Assembly (NCBI RefSeq): GCF_026130605.1
Contig: NZ_JANFAU010000001.1
Location: 434,001 to 498,000 of the forward strand
DNA length: 64,000 nucleotides
Direction: 5' to 3'
DNA from: Sphingomonas lycopersici
GTDB taxonomy: Bacteria; Pseudomonadota; Alphaproteobacteria; Sphingomonadales; Sphingomonadaceae
Within the stretch, counting starts at the first letter, position 1. The number at the start of each line of letters is the position of its first letter. The translations under genes were made by a program, and so were the position numbers. The notes under the pieces are model-generated. The model did not search any database and had not been told where the DNA came from. It saw only the letters and a list, made by a program, of their open reading frames with translations. This document shows, one piece after another, positions 16,863 through 25,524 of the stretch.

Positions 16863-18467
16863 ATGAGCGCGACTCTCGCAACGCATGAGCAACCTCTCCG
16901 GCCCGATCTCGATCAGGGGCTCGGCCGCGCCGGGCGCGTCGGTTTCGCCGCGATCGTCGCGGCGGCGATCGGCTATGTCGGCTACAGCATCTATCTCGAC
17001 GCGAGCGCGGCCGGGGTGCAGACGCTGGCGATCCTGCCCTTCATCCTGCTCTTCATCGCGCTGATGATCGCCTTGGGCTTCGAATTCGTAAACGGCTTTC
17101 ACGATACCGCCAATGCCGTCGCGACGGTCATCTATACCAATGCGATGCCCGCGCATGTCGCGGTGGTGTGGTCGGGGTTCTTCAATTTCCTCGGCGTGCT
17201 GCTGTCGACCGGGGTGGTCGCGTTCAGCATCGTCTCGCTGCTCCCGGTCGAGCTGATCCTCCAGGTCGGATCCACCGCAGGCTTCGCGATGGTCTTCGCC
17301 TTGCTCATCGCCGCGATCATCTGGAACCTCGCGACCTGGTGGCTCGGCATCCCCTCCTCCAGTTCGCACACCTTGATCGGGTCGATCATCGGGGTCGGCG
17401 TCGCCAATGCGATCATGCACGGCAAGAGCGGCACCGCCGGGGTCGACTGGTCGAAGGCGGCGGAGATCGGCCAGGCGCTGCTCTTCTCGCCACTGATCGG
17501 GTTCGGGCTCGCCGCCCTGCTGTTCCTCGCGGCCAAGCTGCTGATCCGCAACAAGGCGCTCTATCAGGAGCCCAAGGATGGGCTGCCCCCGCCCTTGTGG
17601 ATCCGCGCGCTCCTGATCTTCACCTGCACCGGGGTGAGCTTCGCGCACGGCTCGAACGACGGGCAGAAGGGCATGGGGCTGATCATGCTGATCCTGATCG
17701 GCACCGTGCCGACCGCTTATGCGCTCAACCGCGCGGTGCCGGCGCGATACGCCGCCGAATTCCACGCCAATGCGCAAAGAGCGAGCGCCGCGCTGCACGA
17801 TGCGCCGGGCAACGCGCTCAGCGTGGTCGACGCGCGCAAGGCAGTCACCGCCTATATCGCCGACAAGAATTATCAGCCCACGACCAAGCCCGCGATGGCG
17901 GTGCTGGTCCGCGATATCGACCGCCAGGTCGCCGGCTACGGCTCGCTCGCCAAGGTTCCCGCCGCCGCGGTGGAGAACGTCCGCAACGATATGTATCTCG
18001 CCTCGGAAGGGCTGAAGCGGCTCGGCAAGGAAAAGGCCGCCGGCCTCAGCGACGGCGAAAAGGCCGCGATCGGCACCTATAAGGCGTCGCTCGACGCGGG
18101 AACGCGCTTCATCCCCACCTGGGTGAAGGTCGCGGTGGCGATCGCGCTCGGACTCGGCACGATGGTCGGCTGGAAACGGATCGTCGTCACCGTCGGCGAG
18201 AAGATCGGCAAGTCGCATCTCACTTATGCGCAGGGCGCCTCGGCCGAGCTGGTCGCGATGGGGACGATCTTCGCCGCCGACCAATTGGGGCTGCCGGTCT
18301 CCACCACGCATGTGCTGTCCTCGGGCGTCGCGGGGACGATGGCGGCCAACCGCTCGGGGCTGCAGATGAGCACGATCCGCAATCTCGTGATGGCCTGGGT
18401 GCTGACGCTGCCGGTGTCAATCGTCCTCGCCGGCGCGCTCTATATGATATTCTCCGCCCTGATCTGA
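16863..18467 (+). CDS. pit: low-affinity inorganic phosphate transporter, Pit family
   Basis: 534 residues. Both Pit/PiT signature repeats are visible: FEFVNGFHDTANAVATVIYT near 78 and GVSFAHGSNDGQKGMGL near 265. About ten hydrophobic helices flank a hydrophilic insertion (~300-410), giving the long bacterial Pit form. Moves phosphate (as a metal-phosphate complex in known Pits) across the inner membrane with protons. ATG 16863 is chosen, with GGAG just upstream; a GTG immediately precedes it. A PHO-box-like site lies upstream, the CorA-like gene follows after 3 bases, and PPK2 converges, so this is a phosphate/polyphosphate neighbourhood. Confidence 0.92.
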   Translation: MSATLATHEQPLRPDLDQGLGRAGRVGFAAIVAAAIGYVGYSIYLDASAAGVQTLAILPFILLFIALMIALGFEFVNGFHDTANAVATVIYTNAMPAHVAVVWSGFFNFLGVLLSTGVVAFSIVSLLPVELILQVGSTAGFAMVFALLIAAIIWNLATWWLGIPSSSSHTLIGSIIGVGVANAIMHGKSGTAGVDWSKAAEIGQALLFSPLIGFGLAALLFLAAKLLIRNKALYQEPKDGLPPPLWIRALLIFTCTGVSFAHGSNDGQKGMGLIMLILIGTVPTAYALNRAVPARYAAEFHANAQRASAALHDAPGNALSVVDARKAVTAYIADKNYQPTTKPAMAVLVRDIDRQVAGYGSLAKVPAAAVENVRNDMYLASEGLKRLGKEKAAGLSDGEKAAIGTYKASLDAGTRFIPTWVKVAVAIALGLGTMVGWKRIVVTVGEKIGKSHLTYAQGASAELVAMGTIFAADQLGLPVSTTHVLSSGVAGTMAANRSGLQMSTIRNLVMAWVLTLPVSIVLAGALYMIFSALI

Positions 18468-18470
18468 TCG

Positions 18471-19490
18471 ATGGACGGGCCGGCGAATGAAGACGTTGCC
18501 GCGCCCGCCCTCGATTCGATGCTGCCGTCCGGGGTCCGCCCGGGCCTGATCTGGGGCTATGATTTCACCCCCCACGGCCCGGTCGAGGTCGCGCGCTGCG
18601 ACGCCCCGCACACCGGCGGGCTGCGCTGGCTCCACCTCAGCCTGTCGGACAACGGGACACGCCACTGGATCGAACAGGCGCCGCTGCCCCCGGCGATCCG
18701 CGACATGCTGCTCAGCCGCGACACCTATCAGAGCGCGGTGATCGAGGGCGGCGTGGTCGGCTGCGTGCTGCAGGATTTCGAGCAGGATTTCGACAAGGAG
18801 GATAGCGGCCGGATCGGCGCGCTGCGCATCGCGCTGGCCGGCGACCTCATCGTCACCACCCGCCCCCGCCCGCTGCGCTCGCTCGACATCGCGCGGCAGC
18901 GCATCGCGCGCGGGCTGCATCTCGCCTCGTCCGCCGCGGTGCTCGATCTGGTGGTCGGCGCGATCGCCGAGAGCATCGGCCGGATCGGCCGCACGCTCGG
19001 CAGCGACATGGAGCAGGCCGAGGACGCGTTGCTCGACGACCGCCGGCCGCCGACCAGCCGCGACCTGATCGGAATCCGCCGCCGCCTCGCGCAGATCCAC
19101 CGCCTGCTCGGCGGGATGTGGGACGTGTTCAAGCGGCTCGAGGAGGATGAGGAACTGCCCGAGCCGCTGCGCCCGACGGTCGAGAAACTGTCGCAGCGGT
19201 TGCAGTCGCTCGACGGCGATATCCTGGGGGTGATCGCGCAATTGCGGCTGCTGCGCGAGGAGCTCGATATCCGCGAGGCGCAGCGGACCAACCAGAATCT
19301 CTACATCCTGTCGATCATGACCGCGCTGATGCTGCCGGCGACCTTCGTCACCGGGCTGTTCGGGATGAACACCGGCGGGATGCCGTTGCAGACCGGGCTG
19401 TCGGGCACCTTCTTCGCGACGATGCTCGCCGCGGGCGCCGCGCTCGCCACCTATATGCTGCTGCGCTACCTCGGCTTCATGCGCCGGTAG
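18471..19490 (+). CDS. zntB: CorA-family metal transporter, ZntB-like
   Basis: 339 residues. A long cytosolic funnel domain with coiled-coil helices (~150-280) is followed by two C-terminal helices and the family signature YILSIMTALMLPATFVTGLF then GMNTGGMP. The GMN motif defines the CorA superfamily; the GGMP continuation is like ZntB zinc transporters. It forms a pentameric divalent-cation channel or carrier in the inner membrane; zinc versus magnesium is not settled by sequence. It starts 3 bases after the pit stop and is very likely co-transcribed, which may reflect the metal-phosphate substrate of Pit. Converges with ppk2 three bases later. Confidence 0.87.
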   Translation: MDGPANEDVAAPALDSMLPSGVRPGLIWGYDFTPHGPVEVARCDAPHTGGLRWLHLSLSDNGTRHWIEQAPLPPAIRDMLLSRDTYQSAVIEGGVVGCVLQDFEQDFDKEDSGRIGALRIALAGDLIVTTRPRPLRSLDIARQRIARGLHLASSAAVLDLVVGAIAESIGRIGRTLGSDMEQAEDALLDDRRPPTSRDLIGIRRRLAQIHRLLGGMWDVFKRLEEDEELPEPLRPTVEKLSQRLQSLDGDILGVIAQLRLLREELDIREAQRTNQNLYILSIMTALMLPATFVTGLFGMNTGGMPLQTGLSGTFFATMLAAGAALATYMLLRYLGFMRR

Positions 19491-19493
19491 CGC

Positions 19494-20417
19494 TCAATAG
19501 ACTTCGGGCACGTACATGTCCCGCGGGATCGGGTGCCGGGTATAGTCGCTGTGCCGCACCCGATCGGGCAGCACCACCGACGCCTTGGGCACGTCCTCAT
19601 AGGGAATCTGCGCCAGCAGGTGCGAGATGCAGTTGAGCCGCGCGCGCTTCTTGTCGACCGCCTCGACCACCCACCACGGCGCCTCGGGGATATGCGTGCG
19701 TTCGAGCATCAGCTCCTTGGCGCGGGTATAATCCTCCCAGCGGCGGCGCGATTCGACGTCCATCGGCGACAATTTCCACTGTTTGAGCGGATCGTGGATC
19801 CGCACGTTGAAGCGGAACTGCTGCTCGTCGTCGGTGATCGAGAACCAATATTTGAGCAGGATGATCCCCGAGCGGACCAGCATCCGCTCGAATTCGGGGG
19901 CGGAGCGGAAGAATTCCTCCACCTCGTCCTCGCTGCAGAAGCCCATCACCCGCTCGACCCCGGCGCGATTGTACCAGCTGCGGTCGAACAGCACGATCTC
20001 CCCCGCGGCGGGCAGGTGCGGCACGTAGCGCTGGAAATACCATTGGGTGCGCTCGCGCTCGTTGGGCGCGGGGAGCGCCACGACGCGGCACACCCGCGGG
20101 TTGAGCCGCTGGGTGATCCGCTTGATCGCGCCGCCCTTCCCGGCCGAATCGCGTCCCTCGAAGATCGCCAGCACCTTGAGCCCCTTGTGCTGGACCCAAT
20201 CCTGCAGCCGGACCAGTTCGTGCTGGAGGCGGAACAGCTCGCGGAAATAGACGCGGCGGTCGAGCTGCTCATGCTCGGGATGATCGGAAAGATCGCGGAA
20301 CATGGTTTCGAGCCGGCTTTCGTCGATCTCCATTTCCAGCTCCTCGTCGAAGCTGTCGGCGATCTCGCGCTTGATGCGGTCCATTTCGAAGGTCGGCTGG
20401 TCGGCGGATGAGGTCAT
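19494..20417 (-). CDS. ppk2: polyphosphate kinase 2 (PPK2)
   Basis: 307 residues, one PPK2 domain. Walker A is G88-R-D-S-A-G-K94 within IFEGRDSAGKGGAIKR; Walker B/lid is VLFDRSWYNRAGVERVMGF with D145. Length and a single domain fit class I PPK2, which makes nucleoside triphosphates from diphosphates and polyphosphate. A C-terminal WWVVEAVDKKRARLNCISHL segment is also typical. ATG 20417 is chosen over an upstream frame that runs into a hairpin-rich leader. It converges with the pit-zntB pair. Two strong hairpins lie in the leader at 20449-20535. Confidence 0.93.
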   Translation of the reverse strand: MTSSADQPTFEMDRIKREIADSFDEELEMEIDESRLETMFRDLSDHPEHEQLDRRVYFRELFRLQHELVRLQDWVQHKGLKVLAIFEGRDSAGKGGAIKRITQRLNPRVCRVVALPAPNERERTQWYFQRYVPHLPAAGEIVLFDRSWYNRAGVERVMGFCSEDEVEEFFRSAPEFERMLVRSGIILLKYWFSITDDEQQFRFNVRIHDPLKQWKLSPMDVESRRRWEDYTRAKELMLERTHIPEAPWWVVEAVDKKRARLNCISHLLAQIPYEDVPKASVVLPDRVRHSDYTRHPIPRDMYVPEVY

Positions 20418-20448
20418 GGCGCGCTTCCCGTTCTTCCCGTCGCGAAAA

Positions 20449-20489
20449 GGAGCGCGGCCGGACCGGGGAGGGGTGCACGGCCGCGCTCC
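20449..20489 (-). terminator. terminator-like hairpin in ppk2 leader
   Basis: GGAGCGCGGCCG (20449-20460) pairs perfectly with CGGCCGCGCTCC (20478-20489), a 12-bp stem. Read on the minus strand the stem is followed by TTTT (complement of 20445-20448), so it looks like an intrinsic terminator. It ends 31 bases before the ppk2 start codon, and it also lies downstream of soxR on the same strand. Confidence 0.55.
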
Positions 20490-20496
20490 CGGAGCG

Positions 20497-20535
20497 GCGG
20501 GCCGGCGGCGCGGGTGGGGTACGCCGCCGGCCCGC
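20497..20535 (-). other. 14-bp GC hairpin between soxR and ppk2
   Basis: GCGGGCCGGCGGCG (20497-20510) and CGCCGCCGGCCCGC (20522-20535) are perfect inverted repeats with an 11-nt loop. It lies directly upstream (minus strand) of the terminator-like hairpin at 20449-20489 and 51 bases after the soxR stop. Either a second soxR terminator element or part of a structured ppk2 leader. Confidence 0.5.
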
Positions 20536-20586
20536 ATCCCCGAAGTCCCGGTCATAATCGGCAGTGATGACAGATATTTGACGGCG

Positions 20587-21045
20587 TCAGGGATCGAGCA
20601 GCCGGGGGCCAGGGCCGGTCTCGGCCAATTTGTCCTCGGGATTGCGCAACGGGCACTCGGTGGTCGAGAGGCAGCCGCAACCGATGCATGAGGTCATCTG
20701 ATCGCGGAGCCGGCTGAGCCGCGCGATGCGATCGTCGAGGTCGGCGCGCCATTCGGTCGACAATCGCTCCCAATCGTCGCGCGTCGGCGCTTCGCCGCGC
20801 GGCAATGCCGCCAGGCGCTCGGCAATCGTCGCCAGCGGAATCCCCGCGCGCTGCGCCACCCGGATGATCGCGATCGTCCGTAGCACACCGCGCCCGTAGC
20901 GGCGCTGGTTGCCCGCGCTGCGCACGCTCCACAGCAATCCCTTGGCTTCGTAGAAATGCAGCGTCGAGACCGCGACGCCGGCACGCGCGGCGATTTCCCC
21001 CACCGATAGCGACGGAGTCACACGATTGGAAACGCTAGGTTTCAT
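20587..21045 (-). CDS. soxR: redox-sensitive MerR-family activator SoxR
   Basis: 152 residues. MerR HTH at the N-terminus (LSVGEIAARAGVAVSTLHFY, then EAKGLLWSVRSAGNQRRY) and the SoxR [2Fe-2S] cysteines C120-x2-C123-x-C125-x5-C131 (CIGCGCLSTTEC). Oxidised SoxR activates promoters that overlap its binding site. It is divergent from the RND efflux operon; a near-consensus SoxR box lies 14 bases upstream of its start. No soxS is present, so it probably controls the pump directly, as in Pseudomonas mexGHI-opmD. Confidence 0.95.
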   Translation of the reverse strand: MKPSVSNRVTPSLSVGEIAARAGVAVSTLHFYEAKGLLWSVRSAGNQRRYGRGVLRTIAIIRVAQRAGIPLATIAERLAALPRGEAPTRDDWERLSTEWRADLDDRIARLSRLRDQMTSCIGCGCLSTTECPLRNPEDKLAETGPGPRLLDP

Positions 21046-21059
21046 TTTTTGAACCTTTT

Positions 21060-21077
21060 CCTCAATCTAGCTTGAGG
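21060..21077 (+). promoter_or_regulatory. SoxR box in a likely SoxR-controlled promoter
   Basis: CCTCAATCTAGCTTGAGG matches the SoxR-box half-sites CCTCAA and TTGAGG with the correct 6-bp centre. TTTTCC (21056-21061) could serve as -35 and TCTATA (21079-21084) as -10, 17 bases apart, so the box sits between the promoter elements as in known SoxR targets. Promoter element choice is by eye. Confidence 0.75.
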
Positions 21078-21243
21078 TTCTATAGCGCCGCTTCCTCTTG
21101 CACAAGGAAGCAGCTTTGCCCCGCTCTCCCACCGCTTTGTCGGTCATCCGCTCTCGCGGCGCGGCGCCCCGCTCCTTCCTGCTCGAATGACGCGGGTCGC
21201 TGGGGCCCTTCCCCCCCTGCCCCCCACCCAAGCCCCCGCGTCC

Positions 21244-21276
21244 GTCGCGACCCGGCCGCCCATGCCGGGTCGCGAC
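21244..21276 (+). other. 13-bp hairpin in the leader of the RND operon
   Basis: GTCGCGACCCGGC (21244-21256) pairs perfectly with GCCGGGTCGCGAC (21264-21276), 7-nt loop. It lies in the ~220-base untranslated leader between the SoxR promoter and the adaptor start codon, 35 bases before the ATG. No T-run follows. The leader also contains a shorter hairpin (GCTTCC...GGAAGC near 21090). No other gene is evident between 21078 and 21311. Confidence 0.5.
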
Positions 21277-21311
21277 CTTCGTTCACCAGTTGCTTGCTTC
21301 GCCGGGACATC

Positions 21312-22445
21312 ATGACTGAAACAGATATTTCGCTATCGCCCGGTGCGCATCCGCCGCGCGCGACGATCCGCACCGCCCTCATCGCGCTCGCGCTGGTGGT
21401 CGCGATCTTCGGCGCGATCTTCCTGTGGCGCGCGTGGCGCAACGCCGCCCCGCCCCCGGGCGCCCCGCCGCCGACCCGGGTGGTGGCGACCGTGGTGACC
21501 CCGGCCGACACGCCCGCCTCGCTCGACGCGGTCGGCTCGCTGCGCGCGGTGCGCGAGGTGATGCTCGCGCCCGAAACCGCGGGGCGCGTCACCGCGATCA
21601 ACTTCACCGCGGGCCAGTCGATCGCGAACGGTGCGGTGCTCGTCCAGCTCTACGACGCGCCCGAACGCGCCGATCGCCGCCAGGCCGCCGCGCGCGCCGC
21701 GCTCGCCGCCGCGCAATTCGCGCGCTCCGCCAAGCTCGCCCCGCTCGGCGCGGATTCGGCCGAATTGCTCGAACAGCGCCGCGCCGAGCGCGACCAGGCC
21801 GCGGCCGCGGTGCAACAGCTCGACGCGCGGATCGCGCAGAAGCAGATCCGCGCGCCGTTCGCCGGCAGCCTCGGGCTGCGCAAGATCAACCTCGGCCAAT
21901 ATCTCAACCCCGGCGACGCGATCGCGACGCTCACCGCGCTCGACACGCTCTATGTCGATTTCACCGTCCCGCAGCAGGATCTCCCCGCCTTGCGCGTCGG
22001 CAACGATGTGCAGGTGGTGAGCGACGCCTGGCCTGGCCGCACCTTCACCGCACGGGTCAACGCGATCGAGCCGCGGATCGGCGAGGATACCCGCAACGTC
22101 TCGGTTCAGGCGGTGCTCGCCAATTCCGATCGCCGGCTCAGGCCCGGCATGTATGTGACGGCCTCGCTCGATCTTCCCGCCGAGCGCGGGGTGCTGACGC
22201 TGCCGGCCACCGCGATCATCACCACGCCCTCGGGCGACAGCGTGCTCGTCGTGCGCGGCGCCAACCCCCGCACGGCGGGCAAGGCGGCGCCGGTGCTGGT
22301 GACGACCGGCCGGCGCTTCGGCGATCGCATCGTCGTCACGTCGGGGCTCAAACCCGGCGATGTCGTCGTCACCGAAGGGCAATTGCGCGTCCAGCCCGGC
22401 GCCGCGGTGCGCATCGTTCCCGCCGCGGCGAAGGGAGCGCGCTGA
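21312..22445 (+). CDS. RND efflux periplasmic adaptor (MexH-like)
   Basis: 377 residues. One N-terminal membrane anchor (ATIRTALIALALVVAIFGAI), then lipoyl, alpha-hairpin and beta-barrel parts of a membrane fusion protein (VGSLRAVREVMLAPETAGRV; IRAPFAGSLGLRKINLGQYL). It joins the inner-membrane RND pump to the outer-membrane channel. ATG 21312 is chosen; an upstream extension would translate the structured leader. First gene of a three-gene operon, with SoxR box and hairpin leader upstream; the RND gene starts one base after its stop. Confidence 0.9.
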   Translation: MTETDISLSPGAHPPRATIRTALIALALVVAIFGAIFLWRAWRNAAPPPGAPPPTRVVATVVTPADTPASLDAVGSLRAVREVMLAPETAGRVTAINFTAGQSIANGAVLVQLYDAPERADRRQAAARAALAAAQFARSAKLAPLGADSAELLEQRRAERDQAAAAVQQLDARIAQKQIRAPFAGSLGLRKINLGQYLNPGDAIATLTALDTLYVDFTVPQQDLPALRVGNDVQVVSDAWPGRTFTARVNAIEPRIGEDTRNVSVQAVLANSDRRLRPGMYVTASLDLPAERGVLTLPATAIITTPSGDSVLVVRGANPRTAGKAAPVLVTTGRRFGDRIVVTSGLKPGDVVVTEGQLRVQPGAAVRIVPAAAKGAR

Positions 22446-22446
22446 G

Positions 22447-25400
22447 ATGAACGTGACCGATCTGTTCATCCGCCGTCCGATCCTGTCGATCGTCGTCAGC
22501 ACATTGATCCTGCTGGTTGGCGCGAGCGCGATGTTCCTGCTGCCGGTGCGGCAATATCCCAATATGGAAAGCGCGACGATCGTCGTCGCGACGCAATATC
22601 CCGGCGCGACGCAGGAGGTGATGCAGGGCTTCGTCACCACCCCGATCGCACAGGCGATCGCGACCGCCAACGGCATCGAATATCTCACCTCGACCACCGT
22701 GCAGGGCAAGAGCGAGATCAAGGCGAAACTGGTGCTCAACGCCAACGCCGATCGCTCGATGACCGAGATTCTGGCGAAGGTGCAACAGGTCAAATACCGG
22801 CTTCCGGCCGGCGCGTTCGATCCCGTCATCACCAAAATCACCGACGGCGCGGCGGCGGTGCAATATGTCGCCTTCGTCGGCAAGCATCTCACCACCCCGC
22901 AGCTCACCGATTTCGCCACCCGCGTCGCCCAGCCGCTGATCACCGCCGTGCCCGGCGTCGCCTCCGCCGATATCCAGGGCGGGCAGACGCTGGCGATGCG
23001 CGTGTGGGTCGATCCGGTGCGGCTCGCCGGCCGCGGCCTCACCGCGAGCGATGTCGCCGCCGCGCTGCGCTCCAACAATGTCCAGGCGGCGCCCGGCCAG
23101 GTGAAGGGCCGCGACACCGCGATCAACATCACCGCCGCGACCGACCTCACCAATGTCGATCAGTTCCGCCAGATGGTCGTGAAGAATGCGCCCGGCGGGC
23201 TGGTGCGGCTGGCCGACATCGCCACGATCGAGATCGGCGGCGCCAATTACGACAGCAGCGCGGCGACCGATGGCGAACGATCGGTGACGATCGCGATCTC
23301 CCCCACCCCCGACGGCAACCCGCTGGAAATCGTCAAGCGCGTCCAGGCGCTGATCCCCGCGATCCAGCGCGTCGCGCCGCCGGGGCTAAAGGTGGTCAAC
23401 CAGTTCGACGTCGCGCATTTCGTCAATGCCTCGATCGAGGAAGTCACGCATACATTGGTCGAAGCGATCATCATCGTGATCGTCGTGATCTTCCTGTTCC
23501 TCGGGTCGCTCCGCGCGGTGATCATCCCGGTGGTCACCATCCCGCTCTCGCTGGTCGGGACCGCGGCGCTGATGCTGCTGTTCGGCTTTTCGCTCAACCT
23601 GCTCACCTTGCTCGCAATGGTGCTGGCGATCGGACTGGTTGTCGACGACGCGATCGTCGTGGTGGAGAATATCCACCGCCATATCGAAGAGGGGCTGCCG
23701 CCGCTCCAGGCCGCGTTGGTCGGCGCGCGCGAAATCGTCGCGCCAGTGATCGCGATGACGATCACGCTCGCCGCGGTCTATACCCCGATCGGGCTGATGG
23801 GTGGGCTCACCGGCGCATTGTTCCGCGAATTCGCCTTCACCCTTGCCGGATCGGTCGTCGTCTCGGGAGTCATCGCGCTGACCCTGTCGCCGATGATGAG
23901 CTCGTGGCTGCTCGACAGCCGGCTCACCGAAGGCCGGCTGGCGCAGGCGATAGAGCATCGCATGGAGCGGATCACCGCGGGCTACAGCCGGTTGCTCGCC
24001 GCGACGCTGGCGATGCGGCCTGCGGTATTGCTGGTCGGCGTCGCGGTGCTCGGGGCGATCGTCGTACTGTTCAGCGGCGCGCGCCAGGAACTCGCGCCGC
24101 AGGAGGATCAGGGCTATGTCTTCGCCCAGACCAAAGCGCCGCAATATGCCAATCTCGATTATGCCGAACGCTACAGCGCGCAGGTCGAGGGCATTTTCCG
24201 CAGTTTCCCCGAATATGTCAGCAGCTGGATGACCAACGGCACCGATGGCCCCAACAACGGCTTCGGGGGGGTCATCCTCAAGGAGTGGGCGGATCGCAGG
24301 GTCACCGCCGATCAGGTACAGGCCGGGATCAACGCCAAAGGCGGGGGGATCACCGGCGCCTATATCGCTGCCTTCCAGCCCGCCGCGCTGCCCGCCGCGA
24401 CCGGCGGCCTGCCGGTGCAAATGGTGATCCGCTCGTCGGACGACTTTCTCGAGGTCTATCAGGTGATGGACAAGCTCAAGCAAGCCGCGTGGCGGAGCGG
24501 GCTGTTCGCTTATGTCGACAGCGATCTCGCCTTCGACAGCCCCGAGGCGCATCTGACGATCGATCGCGCCAAGGCCGGCGAGATCGGCGTGACGATGAGC
24601 GCGATCGCCGATACGCTCGCGGTGCTGGTGGGCGAGAATTACATCAACCGCTTCAACTGGCACGACCGATCGTATGACGTCGTGACGCAGGTGCCGCGCA
24701 CCGACCGGCTGACCCCGGAAAATCTCGGCCATTATTATGTCCGCGCCGAGAGCGGAAAGCTCGTGCCGCTGTCGACCGTGATTAAGCTCGACATGCGCCA
24801 CCAGCCCAACCGGCTGCCGCAATTCAACCAGATGAACTCGGCCACTTTGTCGGCGGTGCTCGCCCCCGGGGTGACGATGGGCGAGGCGGTCGGTTTCCTT
24901 CAGCGGCAGGACATGCCGGCCGGGATGACGGTCGACTGGCTCTCAGACAGCCGCCAATATGTCACCGAGGGCAACCGGCTGACGATCTCGTTCGTCTTCG
25001 CGCTGATCGTCATCTTCCTCGTGCTGGCGGCGCAGTTCGAAAGCTTCCGCGATCCGCTGGTGATCCTCGTCACCGTGCCGCTCGCGGTGTGCGGCGCGCT
25101 GATCCCGCTCTACCTCGGGTTCACGACGATCAACATCTACACCCAGATCGGCCTCGTCACCCTGATCGGGCTGATTTCCAAGCATGGCATCCTGATGGTC
25201 TCGTTCGCCAACGAGATGCAGCATCGCGAGGGAATGGATCGCGTCGCGGCGATCGAGCATGCCGCCGCGATCCGCATGCGTCCCGTGCTGATGACCACCG
25301 CGGCGATGATCGCCGGGCTCATCCCGCTGATCTTCGCCAGCGGCGCCGGTGCCGCCAGCCGCTTCGCGATCGGCATCGTCGTGGTGATGGGGATGATGAT

Positions 25401-25524
25401 CGGCACCCTGTTCACCCTGTTCGTGCTCCCGACGATCTATTCGCTCGTCGCACGCGACCATCGCGCCGCGGCCGAAAGCGACCGCGCCCGCGACCTTTCC
25501 TCCGCCGGAGTTTCCCATGCTTAA
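22447..25524 (+). CDS. RND multidrug efflux permease (AcrB/MexI-like)
   Basis: 1025 residues, full length for HAE1 RND pumps. It begins MNVTDLFIRRPILSIVVSTL and has two sets of membrane helices with two large periplasmic loops. The TM4 proton-relay pair is present (AIGLVVDDAIVVVENIHRHI). Pumps drugs or redox-active metabolites from periplasm or inner leaflet using protons. SoxR control and gene order make MexI the closest functional parallel; this is by analogy. It overlaps the next gene by 8 bases. Confidence 0.93.
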   Translation: MNVTDLFIRRPILSIVVSTLILLVGASAMFLLPVRQYPNMESATIVVATQYPGATQEVMQGFVTTPIAQAIATANGIEYLTSTTVQGKSEIKAKLVLNANADRSMTEILAKVQQVKYRLPAGAFDPVITKITDGAAAVQYVAFVGKHLTTPQLTDFATRVAQPLITAVPGVASADIQGGQTLAMRVWVDPVRLAGRGLTASDVAAALRSNNVQAAPGQVKGRDTAINITAATDLTNVDQFRQMVVKNAPGGLVRLADIATIEIGGANYDSSAATDGERSVTIAISPTPDGNPLEIVKRVQALIPAIQRVAPPGLKVVNQFDVAHFVNASIEEVTHTLVEAIIIVIVVIFLFLGSLRAVIIPVVTIPLSLVGTAALMLLFGFSLNLLTLLAMVLAIGLVVDDAIVVVENIHRHIEEGLPPLQAALVGAREIVAPVIAMTITLAAVYTPIGLMGGLTGALFREFAFTLAGSVVVSGVIALTLSPMMSSWLLDSRLTEGRLAQAIEHRMERITAGYSRLLAATLAMRPAVLLVGVAVLGAIVVLFSGARQELAPQEDQGYVFAQTKAPQYANLDYAERYSAQVEGIFRSFPEYVSSWMTNGTDGPNNGFGGVILKEWADRRVTADQVQAGINAKGGGITGAYIAAFQPAALPAATGGLPVQMVIRSSDDFLEVYQVMDKLKQAAWRSGLFAYVDSDLAFDSPEAHLTIDRAKAGEIGVTMSAIADTLAVLVGENYINRFNWHDRSYDVVTQVPRTDRLTPENLGHYYVRAESGKLVPLSTVIKLDMRHQPNRLPQFNQMNSATLSAVLAPGVTMGEAVGFLQRQDMPAGMTVDWLSDSRQYVTEGNRLTISFVFALIVIFLVLAAQFESFRDPLVILVTVPLAVCGALIPLYLGFTTINIYTQIGLVTLIGLISKHGILMVSFANEMQHREGMDRVAAIEHAAAIRMRPVLMTTAAMIAGLIPLIFASGAGAASRFAIGIVVVMGMMIGTLFTLFVLPTIYSLVARDHRAAAESDRARDLSSAGVSHA

